Shown: piece after piece, positions 1 to 8,393 of the stretch
Numbering within the stretch: the stretch's first letter is position 1
Layout of the letters: every line of letters begins with the position of its first letter
DNA from: Candidatus Sumerlaeota bacterium
GTDB lineage: Bacteria; Sumerlaeota; Sumerlaeia; UBA8349
Length of the DNA: 13,071 nucleotides
Direction: 5' to 3'
NCBI GenBank assembly: GCA_003501375.1
Contig: DNPO01000242.1
Location: 453 to 13,523, forward strand
Notes under the pieces: generated by a model
Database searches by the model: none
What the model saw: the letters and a program-made list of their open reading frames with translations, nothing else
What the model was told of the DNA's origin: nothing
Made by a program: the position numbers and the translations under genes

Positions 1-2279
1 GCCTTGTCCCACTCGCCCTGCCGCTCGAATCGCTTGGCAGCAAACAAATAAAGGTATGTCTGAAGTCGCGCAATTTCGCGCGTGAAGGTCTCGTTCGAGA
101 AGCCCTGAAAAATTTGCTGGGTCGAAACCAGCAATGGTTGCACGGTCTTAACATCCCCCGCGAGCAATGCTTGTTTGATGCGAGCAAGTTGCAGCATCGA
201 AAGCGAAACAGGGTCTTGACGGAGTGCGCTTTCCAACGCAGTAACCATTTTGGGCGAAAGCATCACCTGCGTAATCAAGTCGCGCCCGTAGGGATCAGAA
301 CGCTCGGACTCCAGATAAAAGAGCAGCGATTCAGCAACGCCCAGCGCGCCCGGCCCGCCCTCCTGCAGCATGCGCTGCGCGGTGTCAATGGCAGGGGTAA
401 ACTGCCGTGCCTTCACCAGGGTTTGCAGCATTTCTTCAGAGAGACGTACACGGGATGCGCTGGCTTCACTGGAGGGGGAACTTTCCGTAAACGGTATCAC
501 GCGCAAAATTGCCGAGGTCGGATGCCCGGCTTTTTCCAGCGTCAGTAAAATTTCCACCACCTTCGTCTGATTTTCCGGGCGGGCAAAAGGATTACCCGGT
601 TTGGAAAGGTGTTCGGAGAAGTACGGGTCTTCAAACAGATCGAGCACGGCATCCACTACCGCAGGATGCGAACCAAATTGTTTGGCAAGACGCAGCATAT
701 TCTCCAAACAACCCGCAACGTTCCCATTGCGCAGAGCGGCATGCGCCTCGGCCCAGAGACGGATAAGCGGCAGATTATGCGTTTGCAAAATCGCCAGTGG
801 CCCACGCTGAGGCGCTTCCATGGCAGTCTCAATGGCGTCGCCGCTGGGCGGCATCGGTTCCTGCGAGGAAGGGGCAGAACGTCGCGCACCAGCATTTAGA
901 AACAGTTGACGTGCCTTGTCGAAATCACGCTGCTCAAAACATGCCAGCATACCGCGTTGCACCGCAGGTTGCGACAGGTCGAGCGTGGAAGTGGTCGGAA
1001 TGACCTTACCGCTCGGGGGAAGCAACGTATCCAATGTGTTGAGTACATTCAGCGCCTCAGCGTAACGGGCTTTTTTACGCAACTGGGCGGCATGGTGAAT
1101 CCGTACCCGGATAACGCGTCCCGGTTCCGGCTCGGCCTTTTCCAACAAGGCATAAACAGCTTCGGCTTCGCGCTCCTTCCCTGTTTCGTAAAGACGCTCG
1201 GCCTGAGCCAGATAGCCTTCCGCGCTAAAAAAGGAGTAATTAAATTCGGCCTGCAGGGTGGGAGCCAGCGCAATGCCGTTACCCTCCACCACAGCAGCAA
1301 ACTTAGCGGTAGAACTCAACGCGGGATGATCCAGCGAAAAACCATTAGGCCGAAAAGGTCGTTCGGCTTCAAGTTTTCCCGAATGCCGCCCGCGCCATTG
1401 CGGGAACATCTGGAGCCCTTTGTCGGAACGATAAAACAACGCGCCCGAAGAACTGTAACTGAGCAGATTGGAAATGGACGGGCCAGCGGCAAGCAACTTG
1501 TTTTCACGGGTGATCAGGTCATAAGCATGCAGGTTGACGCGGGGTTGGTCTTTCAGCATGTCGCGTTCCACGTACAGCAACTGATCGCCCGCGCTGTCCC
1601 ATGCAATGTCCAGGTCTTCTTGGTACTGCAACGCCGGATCAACGGGAGCCAGCATCACAGGTTCGCGCCCGGGTGAGGACAACCAAAGTTGTATGTCGCC
1701 AGTATCGATGGAAAAGTAGGCAAGGGATTCACCACCCGGCTGCACCATCGGATTCCAAACGCTCCCCGCGCGGGTATCCAACGCCTGCACCGACAGCGTC
1801 TCGGGGTCAAGTTCAAACAAATTCAGTTTGTCGTTCCGGGTGGAAAGAAATGCCAGTTTGCGCCCATCCAGTGCCCACTGGGGGGAACTGTCCAACGCAG
1901 GGTGGTCGGTCAGACGCTTGCGCGTGCCGTCCAGATTGATCAAGTAAATATCCCAGCCTTGTCCAACATCCATCGCAGCAGCGATCTGGTTCTTACCCGG
2001 ACGCCAGGCAAAGTCGTTCCCTTTGACCGAGCCACGCACCACGAGAAGCGGCTTGCGGGAATCCGCATCATCCACATAAAGCGTTCCCTCGTTATCCAAC
2101 GACGCGAGGTAACGCCCGTCTGATGAAAAAGCAACGTGAACGATTTCCGTAGATGCGGGAAGCAGGGACGGGGCAGCGGCAACGCAAAGTGCCAGCAGGA
2201 GGGCCCGGATGCGGGGGAAGGAAAAGTGGTCAGACAAAAACGAAGGACGTTGGTAACGGCTTTCGTTGCAACTATCCAT
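1..2279 (-). CDS. Exported TolB-like beta-propeller protein with C-terminal helical (TPR-like) repeats, partial
   Basis: The ORF is open from an ATG at 2277-2279 to the left edge (about 759 codons); its C-terminus lies outside the window. The N-terminus has a basic stretch and a hydrophobic segment (RALLLALCVAAAPSLLPAS, about residues 25-43) that reads as a signal peptide, so the protein is probably periplasmic or envelope-bound. Residues about 45-330 contain repeated PD40/TolB-type blades: FSSDGRYLAS, FAWRPGKNQIAAA, PQWALDGRKLAFLSTRND, AYFSIDTGDIQLWL and others. From about residue 370 onward the sequence is alpha-helical and TPR-like (for example LAQAERLYETGKEREAEAVY). Propeller plus TPR proteins usually act as scaffolds or binding proteins in the envelope; no enzymatic motif is visible and I assign no specific function. 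The start has only a weak Shine-Dalgarno match (GAGA). The gene has its own promoter at 2395-2423, about 115 nt upstream, so it need not be transcribed with pgeF. Confidence 0.85.
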   Translation of the reverse strand, partial: MDSCNESRYQRPSFLSDHFSFPRIRALLLALCVAAAPSLLPASTEIVHVAFSSDGRYLASLDNEGTLYVDDADSRKPLLVVRGSVKGNDFAWRPGKNQIAAAMDVGQGWDIYLINLDGTRKRLTDHPALDSSPQWALDGRKLAFLSTRNDKLNLFELDPETLSVQALDTRAGSVWNPMVQPGGESLAYFSIDTGDIQLWLSSPGREPVMLAPVDPALQYQEDLDIAWDSAGDQLLYVERDMLKDQPRVNLHAYDLITRENKLLAAGPSISNLLSYSSSGALFYRSDKGLQMFPQWRGRHSGKLEAERPFRPNGFSLDHPALSSTAKFAAVVEGNGIALAPTLQAEFNYSFFSAEGYLAQAERLYETGKEREAEAVYALLEKAEPEPGRVIRVRIHHAAQLRKKARYAEALNVLNTLDTLLPPSGKVIPTTSTLDLSQPAVQRGMLACFEQRDFDKARQLFLNAGARRSAPSSQEPMPPSGDAIETAMEAPQRGPLAILQTHNLPLIRLWAEAHAALRNGNVAGCLENMLRLAKQFGSHPAVVDAVLDLFEDPYFSEHLSKPGNPFARPENQTKVVEILLTLEKAGHPTSAILRVIPFTESSPSSEASASRVRLSEEMLQTLVKARQFTPAIDTAQRMLQEGGPGALGVAESLLFYLESERSDPYGRDLITQVMLSPKMVTALESALRQDPVSLSMLQLARIKQALLAGDVKTVQPLLVSTQQIFQGFSNETFTREIARLQTYLYLFAAKRFERQGEWDK

Positions 2280-2394
2280 AGTCGTATATCTCAATGGAAA
2301 ACTCGCCTGTACATCAGGTCTGTTTTCCCTGTTTGCTCGACAAGGGCGCCGAACAGGAGGGGAGATTATAGCCCCTGTCCGCGTGTGATGCTTT

Positions 2395-2423
2395 ATATTA
2401 TAAGAAGCAACACAATTGGTCAA
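2395..2423 (-). promoter_or_regulatory. Sigma70-type promoter for the propeller/TPR gene
   Basis: On the minus strand TTGACC (2418-2423) is followed after 15 nt by TATAAT (2397-2402), or after 17 nt by the overlapping TAATAT (2395-2400). This places the transcription start near 2388 and leaves a leader of about 110 nt before the ATG at 2279. A second TATAAT lies at 2365-2370 but has no convincing -35 box. The leader can fold ACAGGGG against CCCC(TC)CTGT around that second TATAAT (about 2353-2379). Confidence 0.6.
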
Positions 2424-2502
2424 GAGGCAAACGGGGAAAATAAAATGGGAAAATTGCTCACAAAGGATTAGGCAGCAGAAGAGTTTCAAGGTCGCGAAAC
2501 GG

Positions 2503-2559
2503 CCCCTTTGGAGTGCGGTGGCACGACACCGCTTTGCCGTTACACGACATGTCGTGCGC
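2503..2559 (+). repeat. Palindromic two-hairpin repeat, copy 1 (forward)
   Basis: This copy reads CCCC, TTTGGAGT, hairpin A (GCGGTG-gcacga-CACCGC, 2515-2532), the spacer TTTGCCGTT, then hairpin B (CACGACATGTCGTG, 2543-2556, a perfect palindrome). It matches copy 2 (2625-2683) in inverted orientation, with the differences concentrated in stem positions and compensated on the paired side. It lies between the end of pgeF and the promoter of the propeller gene. No coding potential is evident. It resembles REP/BIME-type elements in organisation, but I do not recognise the family by name. Confidence 0.8.
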
Positions 2560-2624
2560 AGTTTGTTGGTGTTGATGGGTTGTTTTCCCGAGCAAAAAAA
2601 CAACAGGGAAGTAAAAGCAAAACC

Positions 2625-2683
2625 GCGCGACATGTCGCGCAACGGCAAAGCGGCAGCATGCTGCCGCACTCCAAAAGAAGGGG
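2625..2683 (-). repeat. Palindromic two-hairpin repeat, copy 2 (inverted); possible pgeF terminator
   Basis: On the minus strand this copy reads TTTTGGAGT, hairpin A (GCGGCAGCATGCTGCCGC, 2650-2667, a perfect 18-nt palindrome), the spacer TTTGCCGTT, then hairpin B (GCGCGACATGTCGCGC, 2625-2640, a perfect 16-nt palindrome). In the pgeF transcript hairpin B is followed by GGTTTTGCTTTT, so this copy may also terminate transcription of the upstream operon. Between the two copies, 2579-2606 holds a further weak stem (GTTGTTTT with AAAACAAC). The stretch 2503-2683 could therefore fold as one long cruciform or as a string of local hairpins. Confidence 0.8.
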
Positions 2684-2706
2684 TGCCTCTTACTTTGCTC
2701 CCCTGT

Positions 2707-3516
2707 TTAGGCAATTCGCGCCAGCACCGTTGCCATGCGCCCGGCATGCTCGCCATTGCGCCGGTACGAATGGAACAGGTCGGGGTGTTCCACGGTGCAA
2801 CGCGTATCCACTTCAATATTTTGGGGCAATAACCCACACTTTACCAATTCACAGCGATTAATCTCCGACAAATCCAGATGCCGTCCGCCCGAACCGCCGA
2901 TGGCATGGGTATGCGCCTCAAAATGCGCCCGAAAATCCTCCGCGATTTCGGCGCTCACTTGATAGCAATCCGCACACACCGAGGGTGCAATCCATGCGAG
3001 CAAATTCTGAGGGGTTGCGCCATGCGCCTGCATGGCTTCGACCACAAGGCGCGTGATTTCCAGACGCGTTCCGACGCGCCCGGCATGCACCACAGCCAAC
3101 AGACGCGTGACCGGGTCCACCAGTGCAATCGGCACGCAGTCGGCGGTGAAAGAACCAAGCACCACGCCAGCATCGGGGGTGATGAGCGCATCCACCCCAT
3201 CAATAGCATGCACGCGGCAATCCTCGGGTAAAGACGCTTTTTCTACAAACGCAATCGCGTTGCCATGCGGCTGACAGCCATGAACAAACGGGAAGTCGGG
3301 CAGCCCGGCAAGGGCAGAAATCCGCGAGGCAAATGACGGGCGCGGTTCAGCGGGAGCACAGGCGTCCTTGGGGGTAATGCCAGCAACCAGCCAAGGCAAA
3401 GAGGCAAAGATAGAGGCAGGGATGAGGGCAGAGGGATGAGGGATGAAACTGCGTTCGCTATCCACAGTCTCATTTTTTATATTTTCAGTTTTATCCCAGT
3501 TTTTTTCATCCCTCAT
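2707..3516 (-). CDS. pgeF: PgeF/YfiH family laccase-domain protein (multicopper polyphenol oxidase / purine nucleoside phosphorylase type)
   Basis: The C-terminal 230 residues fit the YfiH (DUF152) family. Counting from the ATG at 3516 (269 aa), the three residues that bind zinc in the family are present: His84 (CQPHGN), Cys127 (SFTADC) and His144 (VVHAGR). So are the later CYQV segment (about 184) and the C-terminal CTVEHPDLFHSYRR block (240-253). Family members have been described as purine nucleoside phosphorylases and as editing enzymes for mis-incorporated amino acids in peptidoglycan precursors. Oddities: the usual HAGWRG motif reads HAGRVG, so the conserved Trp is missing, and QVHG reads QPHG. 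The start is uncertain. The reading frame is open up to an ATG at 3615, inside the peptidase gene. The ATG at 3516 has a GAGGG about 7 nt upstream but lies within a long inverted repeat. A GTG near 3460 or the TTG at 3399 (reading LPWLVAGIT, which looks like the true family N-terminus) are alternatives. It sits just downstream of the S9 peptidase and is probably co-transcribed with it. Confidence 0.82.
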   Translation of the reverse strand: MRDEKNWDKTENIKNETVDSERSFIPHPSALIPASIFASLPWLVAGITPKDACAPAEPRPSFASRISALAGLPDFPFVHGCQPHGNAIAFVEKASLPEDCRVHAIDGVDALITPDAGVVLGSFTADCVPIALVDPVTRLLAVVHAGRVGTRLEITRLVVEAMQAHGATPQNLLAWIAPSVCADCYQVSAEIAEDFRAHFEAHTHAIGGSGGRHLDLSEINRCELVKCGLLPQNIEVDTRCTVEHPDLFHSYRRNGEHAGRMATVLARIA

Positions 3517-3533
3517 CCCTCTGCCCTCATCCC

Positions 3534-3534
<1 letters not shown>
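3418..3534. repeat. 31-bp perfect inverted repeat flanking a 55-nt AT-rich loop
   Basis: Positions 3418-3448 are the exact reverse complement of 3504-3534, with 55 nt (3449-3503) between them. The arms are purine/pyrimidine asymmetric and built from the reiterated unit GGGATGAG. The outer end of the right arm falls on the stop codon of the S9 peptidase gene (TAA, 3534-3536). The other arm lies inside the nominal pgeF reading frame. In the mRNA this would form a very stable hairpin between the two genes, which could act as a processing or attenuation structure, or could be an inserted palindromic element. No T-run follows the stem on the minus strand. Confidence 0.9.
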
Positions 3535-6151
<2,617 letters not shown>

Positions 6152-6158
<7 letters not shown>

Positions 6159-7747
6159 CCTACATTTTCCTGTGAGGTGGAGATAATCAGATAAACAGGG
6201 TCTTCGTTGAGAACCAAGTCGAATTGCCCCGGAGCACGTTTGACCAACCGGTGCGTGGTAACATTTTGCCCCAGAATATTTTGCACTATTGCCGATGTGT
6301 CATTGGGCCAACGGAGCGTGATGGCAGAACGTTTGTCCGTACGCGTATCACCAGACACCTGCGGTACCCATGCAGTAACAATAACCGAGTCAGGACGCGC
6401 AAAGGCGAACGCCTCTACCTTGGGGCCGGAATAGCCCAGGCGTTTGATGGGTTTGGCGTTGGCCAGGTTTGCAATGGCACGCGCCCAGGCAGCCGCCAAG
6501 AGACGCGGTTGCGGGGGAAAATCGCGCGTGGGCGCAGAAAAAAGGCCGAAGTTATTGGTGTCTTTTTCCGGGTCAATCAGCACCGCATTGCTGAAGTAGC
6601 GGTAGCCTTGGTATTTGAACCAGAACATCTTTTTAAGCGTCTCGTGGGCTTGTGCCCATTGCTCGTTGATGCTGTCGTTTCCCACAGAACAGCCGGCGGA
6701 CGCAATGATTAACGCTTTGTTTTGTGCATCGGCGTTTGGAACCAACGTCCTGATATCCCCCGTTAATTTTTCCGCAGCAATCAGCGATCCGTCCGCAGTG
6801 AAGTCCAAGCCATCGTATGCCTTGTCATATTTTTGAAGTAAGTTGGGAAGCAGCGTGCCATCGGTGGGGAGTCCACCAATCGTAATGTCGCAATAGGGCG
6901 AGCGTTCTTTCAACGCGCGGTAAATCGGCGCGGATTTTTCCAGAAAAATCGCGGGGGCCTGTTTGGCAATAGCCGAGCGCAGGGTGAACTCATCCAGTTG
7001 AAACTCATACTTGCGCAGCAGTTCGGTGGGGTATTCGGGGTCTTGCCCCAGCATGGCGATGAGACGCACTCCCCGATCCCCCGCCGCCTTTACCACTTGG
7101 TCAACGGCGCGGAAATCATATTCGTGCTTTCTCTTGGGAGCAGCAGTTTCCGCAGAAATATCCACTCGCATGCGGTGGATGCCCAGACGGGACAGCGCTT
7201 CAAAGGGCAGGAGAAATTCTGCCTCGGGGATACCTTTCGAACGCAATAAGTCTGTCGCAAGGTTCAGATGGTTAACGGCAAAAAAGTGATCCGCAGGCTG
7301 ATTCGATTCCGGCGGCAAGACAACAAAACTAATCCGTTTTGCAAAGGGCGCGTTAAGGCTGGGAAGTCCTGAAGTTGGATAATCCCAAAAGAGATAATAA
7401 GCGCCTTCGGGCAAGCCCGGAAAAGACAGGAAGGTTTCGGTCGCGCTGAAAACACTTTCCTGCACATGGTAACCTTGTGCATCCAGCAGCACCCAGTTGC
7501 CCGTGACGCCTGTGGGTTTGGGGATGCGGGCAGCGGTGCCCCATGGAAACAGGAGCAGTGTATTATGCAGTGATACCAATCCTTCGGAGGGAAGCACCAC
7601 GGGACTCGTTACGGGAATAACCGCATCTGTCGTGGTCGGCACGGCCGTTGGAACAGCGGGTTGCGGAGTGGCAGGCGCTGCAAAACTTGTTACAGTAGGA
7701 AACAAGGTTAGCAAGGCACAGAAGAGATAAGCAAAGAAGTAACGCAC
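6152..7747 (-). CDS. Exported glycosidase-like TIM-barrel protein (clan GH-A fold, catalytic residues apparently missing)
   Basis: The 531-aa product starts at a GTG (7745-7747) preceded by AGGTGG seven nt upstream. Residues 1-23 are a signal peptide (MRYFFAYLFCALLTLFPTV, then SFA-AP), followed by a Pro/Thr-rich linker to about 53. Residues 56-145 look like a small beta domain. Residues about 155-430 resemble a clan GH-A barrel: LSRLGIHRMRVDI, then EYDFRAVDQVVKAAGDRGVR, then LIAMLGQDPEYP. Residues 445-525 look like the usual C-terminal beta-sandwich. The NEP-type acid/base motif expected near residue 260-275 is absent, and the later segment expected to carry the nucleophile reads ALIIASAGCS with no Glu. 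It may therefore bind rather than cleave carbohydrate, or belong to an unrecognised family. Its stop overlaps the start of the S9 peptidase, which suggests translational coupling and a shared role in handling extracellular glycoprotein-like material. Fold assignment is moderate; function is unknown. Confidence 0.85.
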
Positions 7748-7839
7748 ACTAGTCCACCTTTTTTGTGCATGCAGGTATTTTTAGGACGCGATGCGGGAAA
7801 TTCAAAGCGTCTCATGATAATTACCAGCATCCGTGGGGT

Positions 7840-7868
7840 ATTGTTTCGCAAAAGAGCAATCGCGTCAA
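7840..7868 (-). promoter_or_regulatory. Putative promoter of the barrel protein-peptidase-pgeF operon
   Basis: On the minus strand TTGACG (7863-7868) is separated by 17 nt from AACAAT (7840-7845; four of six consensus bases). This gives a start near 7833 and a leader of about 85 nt before the GTG at 7747. The promoter diverges from the ilvB promoter about 220 nt away. Confidence 0.5.
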
Positions 7869-7950
7869 TAGAAATGGGGAACTGGGTGAATACGCATCAG
7901 AAGACCTTCAATTTTTGGGAGCACGCACACAACAATAGACACTGCAGTGG

Positions 7951-7987
7951 TTGCTTTTTCAGCGCCGTTGGCGCTGAAAAACAGCAA
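7951..7987. repeat. Inverted repeat in the divergent intergenic region
   Basis: TTGCT-TTTTC-AGCGCC (7951-7966), the loop GTT, then GGCGCTGAAAA (7970-7980), a two-base bulge and AGCAA (7983-7987). The stem is about 16 bp. The T-run is on the left and the A-run on the right on both strands' reading, so it does not have the form of an intrinsic terminator. It lies between the two divergent promoters and could be an operator or a cruciform. The rest of 7869-8089 shows nothing I can assign. Confidence 0.65.
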
Positions 7988-8089
7988 CTCCCAAAGAATT
8001 TATCGGTGGTTGAACACTCTCCAATTTTTTGAGTGCTATTTTTGAAACTCCCCAAAATTCTCTGAGGAAAAATTTATTGTATCTTCCTC

Positions 8090-8118
8090 TTGACACGCTT
8101 CCTGTGCAATGGCACGAT
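8090..8118 (+). promoter_or_regulatory. Promoter of the ilvB attenuation unit
   Basis: A consensus TTGACA (8090-8095) is followed after 17 nt by CACGAT (8113-8118), a weak -10 box that continues into ATAT. Transcription would start near 8125, about 57 nt before the leader ORF. A strong -35 with a poor -10 is compatible with additional regulation. Confidence 0.6.
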
Positions 8119-8181
8119 ATATCCACGCCCCTGCTGCGTGTGCTATGTGGGCGTATCTTATCACAGAGGCATCGTGGTTCT

Positions 8182-8277
8182 ATGAACCCCTTCGGCTTGA
8201 TCAAAGAGACTCTCCTTACTAACATTATGACGCTCGTCGTCGTAGTAGTAGTACTCTCTTTGCCTATCGCGCCGTGA
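8182..8277 (+). CDS. ilvB leader peptide, 31 aa, Val/Leu/Ile-rich (attenuator)
   Basis: The short ORF begins MNPFGLIKETLL, continues TNIMTL, then six consecutive Val (GTC GTC and four GTA codons, 8236-8253), and ends LSLPIAP at TGA (8275-8277). It contains six Val, six Leu and three Ile, the end products of the pathway started by the gene it precedes. This is the hallmark of ribosome-mediated attenuation as in the E. coli ivbL-ilvBN leader. It lies between a promoter and an intrinsic terminator upstream of ilvB. The Shine-Dalgarno is weak (AGAGG 12 nt upstream, or GTGG closer). A shorter version could start at the internal ATG (8227), giving 16 aa with all the Val codons. The peptide itself probably has no function beyond sensing Val-, Leu- and Ile-tRNA charging. 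Confidence 0.85.
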   Translation: MNPFGLIKETLLTNIMTLVVVVVVLSLPIAP

Positions 8278-8321
8278 GGGGCCGCTAAACTATAGCCGCC
8301 AAATTTTAAATCCCCCTCCGG
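8187..8321 (+). promoter_or_regulatory. Attenuator: protector and antiterminator segments of the ilvB leader
   Basis: Segment 2, GAGGGG (8276-8281), begins within the leader stop codon and is complementary to CCCCTC (8313-8318), the 5' arm of the terminator. Pairing the two (antiterminator) prevents terminator formation. Segment 1, CCCCTT (8187-8192, in codons 2-4 of the leader), can pair with segment 2 using one G-U pair and could act as protector. A ribosome stalled on the Val run leaves segment 2 free (read-through). A ribosome reaching the stop codon covers it (termination). The pairings are read from sequence; the mechanism follows the known ilv/his/leu attenuators. Confidence 0.75.
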
Positions 8322-8347
8322 TGCAAAACCGGCGGGGGATTTTTCTT
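8308..8347 (+). terminator. Intrinsic terminator of the ilvB attenuator
   Basis: AAATCCCCC-T-CCGG (8308-8321) pairs with CCGG-C-GGGGGATTT (8329-8342) across the loop TGCAAAA, with a single internal T/C mismatch. A T-rich tract follows (TTTTCTTT to 8347). It is located 30 nt after the leader stop and about 47 nt before the ilvB start, the correct place for conditional termination. Confidence 0.92.
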
Positions 8348-8393
8348 TATCCTCCGTCCTGCGTCACCGGACATTCCGCCAGGAGGAAACATC

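Noticed and set aside
906..1676. A 256-codon open frame on the plus strand
   Set aside because: It lies opposite the propeller/TPR gene; the minus-strand product has PD40 blades and a signal peptide, while this translation shows no recognisable motif.
2353..2379. Hairpin with TATAAT in its loop in the leader of the propeller gene
   Set aside because: The stem has a bulge and the TATAAT has no -35 partner; it is not distinctive enough to call a regulatory element.
2503..2683. CRISPR array
   Set aside because: There are only two copies, in inverted orientation, with no regular spacers and no cas genes.
2416..2861. Overlapping plus-strand frames across 2416-2861
   Set aside because: They are translations of palindromic repeats and of the antisense of the pgeF 3' end.
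7763..8032. An 89-codon frame on the plus strand in the divergent intergenic region
   Set aside because: It has no Shine-Dalgarno, reads through the minus-strand promoter and the inverted repeat, and its composition does not look like a protein.
8014..8046. CACTC/GAGTG stem followed by CTATTTTTG, as a possible terminator
   Set aside because: Only five pairs with an 11-base loop, and no gene upstream on the plus strand to terminate.
8029..8277. An 82-codon frame that includes the leader peptide as its C-terminus
   Set aside because: Its start lies upstream of the TTGACA box at 8090, so the transcript would not contain it. The 31-codon ORF from 8182 explains the Val run.
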